Source: Microvirga arsenatis
Lineage (GTDB): Bacteria > Pseudomonadota > Alphaproteobacteria > Rhizobiales > Beijerinckiaceae
Reading direction: 5' to 3'
Assembly: GCF_009910705.1 (NCBI RefSeq)
Contig: NZ_JAAAXJ010000003.1
Coordinates: 434,001-498,000, forward strand
Length of the DNA: 64,000 nucleotides
Shown: piece after piece, positions 28,667-37,320 of the stretch
Layout: each line of letters starts with the position of its first letter
Numbering within the stretch: position 1 is the stretch's first letter
Program-made: the position numbers and the translations under genes
Notes under the pieces: model-generated
Databases searched by the model: none
Told to the model about the DNA's origin: nothing
Seen by the model: only the letters and a program-made list of their open reading frames with translations

Positions 28667-29350
28667 TCAGATGAGCCGCAGGCCCTTCAGGCTCGCATGG
28701 CCTTCGCGGCCGACGATGATGTGGTCGTGCACGGTGATGCCCAGAGGCCTGGCGACCTCGATGATCTCGCGGGTCATCTTGATGTCGGCGGCGGAGGGCG
28801 TCGGGTCGCCGGAGGGGTGATTGTGGACGAGGACGAGCGCGGAGGCGGAAAGTTCGAGGGCCCGCTTGACCACCTCGCGCGGATAGACCGGCGTGTGGTC
28901 GACGGTGCCCGATTGCTGCACCTCGTCGGCGATGAGCGCGTTGCGCTTGTCGAGGAAGAGCAGGCGGAACTGCTCCTTGTCCATGAAGGCCATGGCGGTG
29001 CGGCAATAGTCGAGCACGGACGACCAGGAGGACAGGACCGGCCGCTTGGCGACCTCGCCCTTGGCCAGGCGCCGGGCGGAGGCCTCGACGATCTTCAGGT
29101 CCGTGACCACGCTCTCGCCGATCCCGTCCACCTCCATGAGCCGGGAAGGCGACGCCGCCAGCACCTCGGCGAAGGTGCCGAAGCGCTTGAGCAGCTCCTT
29201 GGCGATGGGCTTCACGTCCCGGCGCGGGATGGAGCGGAAGAGCACGAGTTCCAGGAGTTCGTAATCCGGCAGCGCATCGCCGCCCACCTCCATGAAGCGG
29301 GCGCGCAGCCGGTCGCGATGGCCATGGTAATGCGGAAGGTCGTCGCTCAT
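28667..29350 (-). CDS. radC: RadC family JAB-domain protein
   Basis: The 227-residue protein has an N-terminal helix-hairpin-helix-like part ([20 protein letters not shown]) and the JAB metalloprotease-like domain. It keeps the zinc motif [14 protein letters not shown] near residue 175. Family members were once linked to DNA repair; the current view is that the function is unclear. The N-terminus ([19 protein letters not shown]) is typical. It ends shortly before the PRC-barrel gene and starts 107 nt after map. Confidence 0.93.
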   Translation of the reverse strand: MSDDLPHYHGHRDRLRARFMEVGGDALPDYELLELVLFRSIPRRDVKPIAKELLKRFGTFAEVLAASPSRLMEVDGIGESVVTDLKIVEASARRLAKGEVAKRPVLSSWSSVLDYCRTAMAFMDKEQFRLLFLDKRNALIADEVQQSGTVDHTPVYPREVVKRALELSASALVLVHNHPSGDPTPSAADIKMTREIIEVARPLGITVHDHIIVGREGHASLKGLRLI

Positions 29351-29456
29351 GCCCGCCCGTGCTTCCTGCCCTCAACGTGCCCTCGGGGAGATCCCGGAGC
29401 ATCATTGTTACCTTTTAGGCCAGAGGCGATGGGGCAGGCTAGTGCCTTGCCGGGCT

Positions 29457-30266
29457 TCAGGACGGCTTGTCCAGACCCTTGGGCGAGTAGGTGAAGACCT
29501 CGACCCCGGTCTCCGTCACGCCCACCATGTGCTCGAACTGGGCCGAGAGGGAGCGGTCGCGGGTCACGGCGGTCCAGCCGTCGGAGAGCACCTTCACCTG
29601 CGGCCGGCCCAAGTTGATCATGGGCTCGATGGTGAAGAACATGCCGGGCTTCAATTCCACGTTGTAGGACGGCTCCACGTAGTGGAGGATCGTCGGCGAG
29701 TCGTGGAAGACCCGCCCGATGCCATGGCCGCAGAAGTCGCGCACGACGGAGCAGCGCTCGGCCTCCGCGTAGGACTGGATCGCCGCGCCGATGTCGTTGG
29801 TGGTCGCGCCGGGGCGCACGGCCGCGATTCCGCGCAGCAGGCACTCGTAGGTGATCTCGCACAGGCGCTGCGCCCGCCGGGGAACCTCGCCCACATAGTA
29901 CATGCGGCTCGAATCCCCGTGCCACCCGTCCAGGATCAGGGTGACGTCGACATTCATGATGTCCCCCTCGCGCAGGGGCTTGTCGTTGGGGATGCCGTGG
30001 CAGACCACGTGGTTGATCGAGGTGCAGATCGTCTTGGTGTAGCCGCGGTAGTGCAGGCAGGCCGGATAGGCGCCATGGTCGCGGATGAAGTCGAAGGCGA
30101 GCCTGTCCAGGAACTCGGTGGTGATGCCGGGCTTCACGTGCTCCGTGAGCATGTCCAGGCACTCGGCCACCATGCGCCCGGCCCGCCGCATGCCCTCGAA
30201 GGCCTCGGGCCCGTGAATCGGGATCTCGGCGGCGCGCTTGCGTTCCACAACGTCGGTGTCGGTCAT
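29457..30266 (-). CDS. map: Methionine aminopeptidase, type I
   Basis: It removes the initiator methionine from new proteins. The 269-residue metalloenzyme shows CTSINHVVCHGIPND, DIMNVDVTLILDGWHGDSSRM (metal-binding aspartates), GHGIGRVFHDSPTI (His) and FTIEPMINLG (Glu), the complete set of five metal ligands with the final QFEHMV. The N-terminal 25 residues are an extension normal for this group. The open frame continues 114 nt upstream, but ATG 30266 starts the family sequence. Confidence 0.96.
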   Translation of the reverse strand: MTDTDVVERKRAAEIPIHGPEAFEGMRRAGRMVAECLDMLTEHVKPGITTEFLDRLAFDFIRDHGAYPACLHYRGYTKTICTSINHVVCHGIPNDKPLREGDIMNVDVTLILDGWHGDSSRMYYVGEVPRRAQRLCEITYECLLRGIAAVRPGATTNDIGAAIQSYAEAERCSVVRDFCGHGIGRVFHDSPTILHYVEPSYNVELKPGMFFTIEPMINLGRPQVKVLSDGWTAVTRDRSLSAQFEHMVGVTETGVEVFTYSPKGLDKPS

Positions 30267-30408
30267 GCTCGATCCTTGTCTGCTGCCGGGAATGTAAGGA
30301 TCGCGGCGCGCGAAGCAAGCAAAGACCTTATGCCCCGCTTGCGATCGGCGCCCGAGGGTGTCATGAGCAACCCTGTTCATTCACTGCGCGGGTCCGGATT
30401 TCTCGGTA

Positions 30409-31239
30409 ATGCATGATTCTCGCCCCTTCGGCGATTTTGCGCCTTCAGGCCTCACCCGTTGGGTGATCGACCGCACGCGCGGGTTGCCCGAGGGATGGGC
30501 CGGCCGCCGGCTGGCCCTGATGCTGCGCCACCTGGCGATGAAGATGCTCAAGGGGCTGCCGCTCGACCTCGAGACCTTCGGCGTGCGCATGCGGCTGTAC
30601 CCGTACAAGAACGTCTGCGAGCGCCGGATCCTCTTCACCCCGCAATATTTCGATGCCGACGAACTCAGGATCCTCACCTCGAAGGTGCGGGACGGCTTCA
30701 CCTTCATCGACGTGGGCTCGAACGTGGGCTGGTATGCCCTGTTCCTGGCCCGCGAAGCGGGGCCCGACGTCTCGATCCGGATCCTCGCCGTGGAGCCGCA
30801 GCCGGAAATCTTCGACCGCCTGATCTACAACATCCGCCAGAACCCCTCCTGCACCATCAAGGCGGTGGACTGCGCCGTGGCCGACAAGACGGGCGAGCTC
30901 ACCCTGTTCCTCGACCCGCTCAACCGGGGCGAGGCGAGCCTGAAGATCGTGAATTCCAGCCAGACGGACGCGATCCGCGTCCCCGCCGTGACCCTGCTCG
31001 ACCTCCTGAACCGGGAGGGGCTGACCCGGGTGGACGCGATCAAGCTGGACGTGGAGGGGGCGGAGGACCTGGTGCTCGACCCCTTCTTCCGGGATGCGCC
31101 GGCCTCGCTCCACCCGTCGATCTTCATCGTGGCCAACGTGCCCGAGCGCTGGCAGATCGACGTGGTCAAGCTCCTGAAGGACAGGGGTTACCGGCAGATC
31201 CTCGAAACCAAGATGAACCTGGTGTTCGAGCGCTCCTGA
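30409..31239 (+). CDS. FkbM family methyltransferase
   Basis: The 276-residue enzyme transfers a methyl group from S-adenosylmethionine to a hydroxyl group, typically on a sugar or polyketide. GFTFIDVGSNVGWYALFLAR near residue 100 is the SAM-binding motif I, EPQPEIFDRLIYN motif II, and VDAIKLDVEGAEDLVL the FkbM signature. The acceptor cannot be told from the sequence. It is a single gene between map (divergent) and sfsA (convergent). Confidence 0.9.
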   Translation: MHDSRPFGDFAPSGLTRWVIDRTRGLPEGWAGRRLALMLRHLAMKMLKGLPLDLETFGVRMRLYPYKNVCERRILFTPQYFDADELRILTSKVRDGFTFIDVGSNVGWYALFLAREAGPDVSIRILAVEPQPEIFDRLIYNIRQNPSCTIKAVDCAVADKTGELTLFLDPLNRGEASLKIVNSSQTDAIRVPAVTLLDLLNREGLTRVDAIKLDVEGAEDLVLDPFFRDAPASLHPSIFIVANVPERWQIDVVKLLKDRGYRQILETKMNLVFERS

Positions 31240-31244
31240 GCGCC

Positions 31245-31964
31245 TCAACGGGGCGTCACGATCCTCACGGGCCGGTCGATCGTCACCTCTTCCGGCGTGA
31301 TCCGGCAGGCATAGGCATAGGACTCCACGCCCGAGGCGAGGGCGTGCCGGAAGGCCTTGTCGTAGGCCGGGTCGATATCGCGGGCGACGTCGAAGCGCTC
31401 GGCGTCCATCTGGATCACGTAGACGAGGGCGGCCCTGGCGCCCTGCGCGGCCATGTCGGCGAGTTCGTAGAGATGCTTCGCGCTGCGGGCGGCCACGCAA
31501 TCCGGAAATTCGGCGAAGCCCGCCTCGCGCATGAGGTGGCAGTTCTTGACCTCCAGGTAGCAGGGCGCTTCCCCGTTCTTCTCCAGCAGGAAGTCGACCC
31601 GGCTGTTGCGGCCGTACTTCACCTCCGGCCGGACCCGGTCATAACCCGCGAAGGGGGCAAGCCGCCCCTCCTGCAAGGCCTCGGCCACGAGCAGGTTGGG
31701 GCGGGAGGTGTTGATGCCGATGAGCTGGAGGGGCCCGCCGCCGGCCGCGACCTCCACGAATTCCCAATTATACTTGAGCTTGCGGTTCGGGTTCGAGGCC
31801 CGGGACAGAAAGACCCGGCTGCCGGGCTCCTTCAGGCCCATCATGGCGCCGGGATTGGCGCAGTGGGCGGTCACCACCTCGCCGCTGTCGAGCTCCACGT
31901 CGGCCAGAAATCGCTTGTAACGCTCGATGAGACGACCCGCGAGCAGGGTTTCCTGAAAACGCAT
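31245..31964 (-). CDS. sfsA: SfsA family nuclease (sugar fermentation stimulation protein)
   Basis: The 239-residue protein opens FQETLLAGRLIERYKRFLADV and contains AHCANPGAMMGLKEPG, RVDFLLEKNGEAPCYLEVKN and MDAERFDVARDIDPAYDKAF, the conserved SfsA blocks. The D...ExK layout (RVDFLL, EVKN) is that of a restriction-type nuclease active site; E. coli SfsA binds DNA and has been described as a nuclease. The cellular role remains unsettled. It converges with the FkbM gene at a 5-nt gap. Confidence 0.95.
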   Translation of the reverse strand: MRFQETLLAGRLIERYKRFLADVELDSGEVVTAHCANPGAMMGLKEPGSRVFLSRASNPNRKLKYNWEFVEVAAGGGPLQLIGINTSRPNLLVAEALQEGRLAPFAGYDRVRPEVKYGRNSRVDFLLEKNGEAPCYLEVKNCHLMREAGFAEFPDCVAARSAKHLYELADMAAQGARAALVYVIQMDAERFDVARDIDPAYDKAFRHALASGVESYAYACRITPEEVTIDRPVRIVTPR

Positions 31965-32663
31965 TCAAAACCAACATTCGGCTGCAAAAATCCCTGGTAG
32001 CAGGGGAGAAGCCCTGTCTTCAACCCGGCCTGCATCCGTGTTGTCCGTGGCGGCCGCGAGGCCGGGAGAGGGGATTGCTCGCGCACTCGGCGCGATGGAA
32101 CCCCCACGGACTCCCCCACCGGGTCTTGGGCACAGCTCCCTAACCCTCTCCCGCAGCGGGGAGAGGGCCAGGTGCGGGTGTGGGGATGTGCAATGTTCTC
32201 ACTTTGTTCTTGACTTCTGCTCTAAGCTCGGCTATATCATGGCTCATCCTCGTCCGGTGAGGGGCGCGCTCGCGAGGCGTCGCAGATGCGGGACGGGGCG
32301 CGGTCCCGCCGCAGGCCTCGCACGCCTGTGGTCGCGGGAGGCCGACCCTGGGCGCTGCCGCAGGAGGTCCGCCTGAAAAGAACCGCGCGTGACGAGCAGT
32401 TCGGCTCTTCACCTTCCACCATTATCCATCGAGCCGGGCTGCACGACACGCCACCCTCGATCTCCCCTGACGGCTCGCAGCTCACGCTGCGGGCCCGAAG
32501 GCGCTGGATCTGCGACATCGACCCCGGTCATGGCCGTTCCCGGAGCCGGTCAGGCGATGACGGTGAAGAGCATGGAGAGAAACGCAAGGCCGGGGATGAA
32601 CTCTTGCATGCGCTTGAGAATTGCCGTCTCTGAGGCTAAAGGCCCCCAAAAGGATCGCTGCGC
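31965..32663. other. Long intergenic region with a LexA box and a repeat-like stretch
   Basis: About 700 nt between sfsA and the cinA-type gene. Around 32150-32170, CCCTCTCCCGCAGCGGGGAGAGGG is a palindrome (written here in two arms, CCCTCTCC and GGAGAGGG) of the kind scattered between genes in this family. An SOS-type promoter follows at 32195-32238. Beyond it, several open frames exist in both directions, none with family resemblance or a good ribosome-binding site. The stretch may be a leader, an untranslated RNA or the remains of a lost SOS gene. Confidence 0.6.
32195..32238 (+). promoter_or_regulatory. LexA box overlapping a sigma-70 promoter
   Basis: GTTC (32195-32198), seven bases, GTTC (32206-32209) is the direct-repeat LexA box of alphaproteobacteria. 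It touches TTGACT at 32210-32215, which is 17 nt before TATATC at 32233-32238, a good promoter. LexA bound here would block it, so transcription should rise after DNA damage. The next real gene downstream on this strand is the cinA-type gene, whose ATG is 425 nt after the -10 element. Confidence 0.7.
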
Positions 32664-33410
32664 ATGGCCACCTCCGTCACAGCCGCCCTCCTCATCATCG
32701 GCGATGAGATCCTCACGGGCCGCACCAAGGACAAGAACATCGGCTACATCGCCGAGTACCTGACCGGGATCGGCGTCGACCTGCGGGAGGTGCGGGTGGT
32801 GCCGGACGTGGAGGAGGAGATCGTGGCCGCGGTCAACGCCCTGCGCCACCGCTACACCTATCTCTTCACCACCGGCGGCATCGGCCCGACCCATGACGAC
32901 ATCACCGCCGACTGCATCGCCAAGGCCTTCGGCGTCGGGATCGCCCACGATCCTCGGGCGGTCGCCATGCTGAAGGAGCGCTACACGCCGGAGGAGCTGA
33001 ACGAGGCCCGGCTGCGCATGGCCCGGATCCCCGACGGGGCCAGCCTCATCGAGAACCCGGTCTCCAAGGCACCCGGCTTCCGCATCGGCAATGTCTTCGT
33101 GATGGCCGGCGTGCCCTCCATCATGCAGGCCATGCTCGACAACATCGCGCCGACCCTGGAGACCGGCGCACGCATGATCATCGAGACCATCGAGGCGGAG
33201 GGGCTCGCCGAAGGCATCTATGCCGAGGGCCTCGGCCAGGTCGCCACGTCGTTCCCGAGCGTCTCCATCGGGTCCTACCCGTCATTTTCGGCGAGCGGCT
33301 TTCGCAACCAGATCGTCGTGCGGGGCAAGGACCCTGACGCGGTTGCCGGGGCCGCCGCCGCCGTCCGTGATCTTCTCGGTCGCCTCAAGGGCGACCGGGC
33401 GCCCCTGTAA
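32664..33410 (+). CDS. cinA: Competence/damage-inducible protein A (CinA N-terminal domain)
   Basis: The 248-residue protein carries the molybdopterin-binding-like MoCF domain: [42 protein letters not shown] and [13 protein letters not shown]. The C-terminal NMN deamidase (PncC) domain of full-length CinA is absent, so this is the single-domain form common in alphaproteobacteria. Related domains hydrolyse ADP-ribose or FAD-like nucleotides. A LexA-controlled promoter lies about 430 nt upstream, which would agree with the family name but is unproven. Confidence 0.88.
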   Translation: MATSVTAALLIIGDEILTGRTKDKNIGYIAEYLTGIGVDLREVRVVPDVEEEIVAAVNALRHRYTYLFTTGGIGPTHDDITADCIAKAFGVGIAHDPRAVAMLKERYTPEELNEARLRMARIPDGASLIENPVSKAPGFRIGNVFVMAGVPSIMQAMLDNIAPTLETGARMIIETIEAEGLAEGIYAEGLGQVATSFPSVSIGSYPSFSASGFRNQIVVRGKDPDAVAGAAAAVRDLLGRLKGDRAPL

Positions 33411-33448
33411 CCCATATCCTCGCCACCGCCAGCCAGAAGAGCCAACCG

Positions 33449-33955
33449 ATGTCTCCGACCTCTCCCAAAGCCTTCCCTGTCTCCTGGGACCAGTTCCACC
33501 GCGACTGCCGCGCCCTGGCATGGCGCCTGGCCTCCGCGGGCCCGTTCGAGGCCATCGTCTGCATCACCCGCGGCGGCCTCGTGCCGGCGGCCATCGTGGC
33601 CCGCGAACTCGATGTCCGCCTGATCGAGAGCGTGTGCATCGCGAGCTATCACGATTACAAGAACCAGGGCGAATTGCAGGTGCTCAAGGACATCTCCCCC
33701 GCCATCAAGGCGCTGGGCGACGGGACGGGCAAGGGCGTTCTCGTGATCGACGACCTGACCGATACCGGCAAGACCGCCAAGATCGTGCGCGACATGCTCC
33801 CCAACGCCCATTTCGCCGCCGTCTATGCCAAGCCCGCCGGTCGTCCCCTCATCGACACCTTCGTGACGGAAGTGAGCCAGGACACCTGGATCTACTTCCC
33901 CTGGGACATGGGCCTGGCCTACCAGGCGCCGATCCGCGAAGGCGCGGCGGGCTGA
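33449..33955 (+). CDS. gpt: Xanthine (guanine) phosphoribosyltransferase
   Basis: This purine-salvage enzyme joins xanthine or guanine with PRPP to make XMP or GMP. The 168-residue type I PRTase shows [19 protein letters not shown] near residue 38 and the PRPP-binding loop [14 protein letters not shown] near residue 97. IYFPWDMG near the end is the base-recognition tail with the Trp typical of Gpt. The start at 33449 is normal in length. It lies 39 nt behind the cinA-type gene and 18 nt before the synthetase gene, suggesting an operon. Confidence 0.95.
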   Translation: MSPTSPKAFPVSWDQFHRDCRALAWRLASAGPFEAIVCITRGGLVPAAIVARELDVRLIESVCIASYHDYKNQGELQVLKDISPAIKALGDGTGKGVLVIDDLTDTGKTAKIVRDMLPNAHFAAVYAKPAGRPLIDTFVTEVSQDTWIYFPWDMGLAYQAPIREGAAG

Positions 33956-33973
33956 TCCGGACGGAGCGCGCCC

Positions 33974-35275
33974 GTGGCGGAGTTCGACATCGCGCGGACG
34001 CGCAAGACCCTCTTCGGCGCGCTTCTCGATGCCAGGGATCGCTTTGGCCGCAACAAGGTCGCTCTCGAGGACCTGGAGCGCCAGCCGATCACGTTCGGGC
34101 GTGTCGTCCTCGGCTCCCTCGTGCTCGGGCGCAAGCTCGCAGGCCTGACGAAGGAGCGGGAATCTGTCGGCGTGCTGCTGCCGAACGTGCAGGCGATCGC
34201 CGTGACCCTGTTCGGGCTCAACGCCTTCGGCCGCGTGCCGGCCTTCCTCAATTTCACGGCCGGCATCAAGAACCTCAAGGCCGCCTGCGAGGTGGCCGGG
34301 ATCGGCACCATCGTCACCTCCCGCCGCTTCGTCGAGCAGGGCAAGCTCGACGACCTCGTCGAGGCGCTCGGGGAGGGGCGGCGGATCCTGTGGCTCGAGG
34401 ATGTCAGGGCTGGGCTGACGAGCCTCGACAAGCTGCGCGGCCTCGTCGATTCCTGGATCGCGCGGCGCGTCCATGCCGGCGCGAAGCTTCAGCCCGACGA
34501 TCCGGCCGTGCTGCTCTTCACCTCCGGCTCGGAGGGCGTGCCGAAGGGCGTGGTGCTGTCGAACGCCAACCTGGTGGCCAACGCCTATCAGGTGAAAGCA
34601 TTGGCGGGCGACGTGCTGAAGGACGACGACGTCTTCTTCAACCCGCTGCCCATCTTCCACTCCTTCGGCCTGACGGCGGGCCTTTTGACGGCTTTGCTCA
34701 ACGGCATGAAGTCGGTGCTCTATCCGAGCCCGCTGCACTATCGCCAGATCCCGAAGCTCGTGGCCGGAGCGCGCGCGACGGTGATGCTGGCGACCGACAC
34801 CTTCCTGCAGGGCTATGCCCGCGCTGCAGGGGAGGACGACCTGGCAAGCGTGCGCTTCGTGATCGCCGGAGCCGAGCGGGTGAAGGAGGAGACGCGCAAG
34901 CTCTGGAGCCGCCACGGCACGATCATCGTGGAGGGATACGGCGCTACGGAATGCTCGCCGGTCATCGCCTGCAACCTGCCCGACACGAACCGTCCAGGCT
35001 CCGTCGGGCCCTTCCTGCCGGGCATCGCGTGGCGGCTCGAGCCTGTCGAAGGCATCCACGAGGGCGGGCGCCTGCACGTGCGCGGGCCCAACGTGATGAA
35101 GGGCTATCTCGACCCGTCGGCGCCGGGCGGCATCCGCCCGCCGGTGGACGGCTGGCACGACACCGGCGACATCGTCACCGTCGATGACGGCATCGTCACG
35201 ATCCGGGGCAGGGCGAAGCGCTTTGCCAAAATCTTTGCGCATATTCCGAATACCGAAGGAATGCTAAAAGCCTAG
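33974..35275 (+). pseudogene. Acyl-CoA/acyl-ACP synthetase, cut off by an insertion
   Basis: This AMP-forming enzyme of the acyl-activating family starts normally (MAEFDIARTRKTLFGALLD). It contains the ATP-binding LLFTSGSEGVPKGVVLSN, the IFHSFGLTAGLL region, EGYGATECSPVIA and GWHDTGDIVTVDDG. After the hinge motif GRAKRFAKI (codon ending near 35,232), the conserved GGEM... C-terminal domain is missing. Instead 14 unrelated residues lead to a stop. The catalytic lysine domain is therefore lost and the protein cannot complete the thioester reaction. The break coincides with the start of a recombinase module, so insertion split the gene; the other half should lie beyond the far end of the island, outside this window. 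Confidence 0.85.
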
Positions 35276-35290
35276 TTGACGTAGGCTTTT
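35266..35290. repeat. Perfect inverted repeat at the island's left end
   Basis: AAAAGCCTA (35266-35274) and TAGGCTTTT (35282-35290) are perfect 9-bp arms around a 7-bp centre. It lies 34 nt inside the presumed junction and 83 nt before the first recombinase start. Arms with a 7-bp spacer are the usual shape of a tyrosine-recombinase crossover core; a terminator for the truncated gene is the alternative reading. Confidence 0.6.
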
Positions 35291-35302
35291 CCGGCTGTCA
35301 CG

Positions 35303-35321
35303 CTTCCTTCTGCGAAGGAAG
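35303..35321. repeat. Second palindrome at the island's left end
   Basis: CTTCCTTC (35303-35310) and GAAGGAAG (35314-35321) are perfect 8-bp arms with a 3-nt centre, 13 nt after the first palindrome. It may be an accessory recombinase-binding site or an operator of the recombinase operon, whose GTG start is at 35373. Confidence 0.5.
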
Positions 35322-35372
35322 GCGCCTTGGCGGCACGCGGCATTTCCCCTCGCAACTGCAGGAGGAAATGCT

Positions 35373-37319
35373 GTGGCGGTTATGATGGACACGTCGGTGC
35401 GGTGGCAAGACTGCTTTGGACCGGAGATGGTCGAGGCCGTCTCTCACATGACCTACGCTCAGCGCTACGGGATCATTCCGTTCCTCGAGTGGCTCATTCA
35501 AGCGGAACCAGAAAGCCTCGCCAACCGGGTTCGCCGCTGCTTTGCCGGTGCGCCTGGCGAGGACGTCGAGAGCCTATTCCCCGACGGCATGTCACACGAG
35601 CGCGCTTTCGTCGATGTCCTCAACCAGTGGCGCGACGTCTACAGGGTTTCTGGGGAGAGCCACCTCACCGAAGGCACCCGGATGCACCGGGCCCACTCGG
35701 TCAGGCATGCCTTGGAAATCCTCAGGGACCGGGGCGTACGCGGTGTTCCGGAGAATTTCAACCGAAAATGGATCCGGGTGGGCACCCCTCCGACCAAGGA
35801 GTTCCCAAGCTTGGGAGCCGCCGACTGGCCCGAGCTGGAAGGCTACGAAGGGTACGAGCGTGAGCGCCGCGCCATGGAGCTCGTCCGTTCGTCCTTCGTC
35901 TCGCTATTCCTCTACTACGAGGAACTATTCAACCTTGGCCAGAGCCTCATCCGAGGCGACCCGCCTATGCCGGACCAAGATCCACAAGCGCGCGAGACCT
36001 TGCGCAACGGGCTCCTGATCTTCCGGGATCATATTCGCGAGACCGGCTCCTTCAAGCTTCCGCGGCGAGTCGCCGAATACGTCCTGCCCCGCGACCCAGC
36101 ATTATGGTCCCAAGCCGGACATTTCGATACGGCAGGAATGTGGGACCAAGTCGCGGTGATGAATATGGCCTACCGCGGCTGCTTCGGGCCATTGGCCCCC
36201 GCGATGATCGGCGCTCTGGGCGTCCTGATCTGCGATACCGGCTGGAACATCCAGCCCGCGCGGGACCTCGCCCGGGATCCTTTCGTCTTCCGCTCCGCTG
36301 AAGGCTCGTATGTTGCCGCGCCGTCCTTTATCGAAAGCTTCAAGAGGCGGGCCGGGCACCATGTCCTGGCATTCCTCGGCGAGAACCATCAGCTGGACGA
36401 AGGCAGGCTTCGCGCGGCCCTTGATCATTGGGACCGAACCATAGAGGCCTATGATCCCGCCCGCCAACTTGACGGATACGCATGTCTCGAAGCAGCGGGC
36501 GACGGCAGTGCGCTCTCGGCTGCGGACGTCCTCGACCGCTACACGCGAATGGCAAACGCCCTTAGAGCTGAGTTCGGGCATTTCTCACACGACCTCTTCG
36601 GCGATCGGTTCTGGATCTTCATCAATGGCAACGTCCAGCCGAGAACCTATGCGTCGGGTACGCGAGCGATCCAGGCCGACGTCTATCCGAAGAACTCTGT
36701 CCTGGCCCGTCCCGGCTTCAACTTCAAGGCTGTTCGGAAAACCTTCTTGATCATTCGGCGGCAAGAGACCGGCTCGATCGATGCCGTCAGGGTGGCGGCG
36801 GGGCATGCCAGCTCGTCGGTGCTCATGCCGCACTACCTGAACACGCCGGTGGTGAACGCGGAGCTGGACGCCAGCATCCGGCAGTTCCAAGACGCTATGG
36901 AGGCGATCGTAGTCCGAGATCTAAATCAGGAGCATGTCGCCCTGCAGCTCGACAGGCCGGCGGCGGACCTCGCGCGCCTGCGCCGAACGGCCGACAGGGC
37001 GGGCATCACTGCGGCTCTTGGTCTTCTCGACGAGGTCCCGGACGACGCGGGACCGGCTCCTCCTGCGCTGCGTTTCGAGCCGGACGATGAGCGCCTCGGC
37101 GAACTCTACCTGATCCATCGGAAGCTGCGGGAAATGCAGGCCTATTACCCGAACCGCGCCCGCTTCAGGCTGGAGTTCCTTCCGCTCCTGGCGCTGGCGA
37201 AGGCCATCGGCCGGGAGCTGTTCCGCAAGCACCTCGGTCCGCGGTACTGGCAGGCCGCTCGGCGGGCATCCTTGGCGCTGAGATCCCAGCAGATCGTGCT
37301 GCCGAGCCTGGAGGACTAA
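35373..37319 (+). CDS. Large tyrosine recombinase, first gene of a three-gene module
   Basis: The 648-residue protein is much longer than a normal phage integrase. The catalytic domain lies in the C-terminal third: FKAVRKTFLIIRR (Lys-x-x-Arg in place of the usual His-x-x-Arg) and VAAGHASSSVLMPHYLN, which supplies the box III His and the Tyr nucleophile. The long N-terminal part (MMDTSVRWQDCFGPEMVEAV...) has no domain I know. The GTG at 35373 has AGGAGG seven bases upstream. The stop is one base from the next gene's ATG, so the genes are coupled. The layout resembles Tn554-type and GInt-type islands that need several recombinases. Confidence 0.8.
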   Translation: MAVMMDTSVRWQDCFGPEMVEAVSHMTYAQRYGIIPFLEWLIQAEPESLANRVRRCFAGAPGEDVESLFPDGMSHERAFVDVLNQWRDVYRVSGESHLTEGTRMHRAHSVRHALEILRDRGVRGVPENFNRKWIRVGTPPTKEFPSLGAADWPELEGYEGYERERRAMELVRSSFVSLFLYYEELFNLGQSLIRGDPPMPDQDPQARETLRNGLLIFRDHIRETGSFKLPRRVAEYVLPRDPALWSQAGHFDTAGMWDQVAVMNMAYRGCFGPLAPAMIGALGVLICDTGWNIQPARDLARDPFVFRSAEGSYVAAPSFIESFKRRAGHHVLAFLGENHQLDEGRLRAALDHWDRTIEAYDPARQLDGYACLEAAGDGSALSAADVLDRYTRMANALRAEFGHFSHDLFGDRFWIFINGNVQPRTYASGTRAIQADVYPKNSVLARPGFNFKAVRKTFLIIRRQETGSIDAVRVAAGHASSSVLMPHYLNTPVVNAELDASIRQFQDAMEAIVVRDLNQEHVALQLDRPAADLARLRRTADRAGITAALGLLDEVPDDAGPAPPALRFEPDDERLGELYLIHRKLREMQAYYPNRARFRLEFLPLLALAKAIGRELFRKHLGPRYWQAARRASLALRSQQIVLPSLED

Positions 37320-37320
37320 G

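Noticed and set aside
28599..29405. A large fusion of the PRC-barrel protein with upstream sequence
   Set aside because: That part is an out-of-frame shadow of radC on the same strand; the PRC-barrel protein has its own signal peptide and ribosome-binding site at 28598.
32237..32633. Several 90-115 residue frames on both strands behind the LexA promoter
   Set aside because: Arg/Pro/Ser-rich compositions without family similarity or good ribosome-binding sites; left as non-coding.
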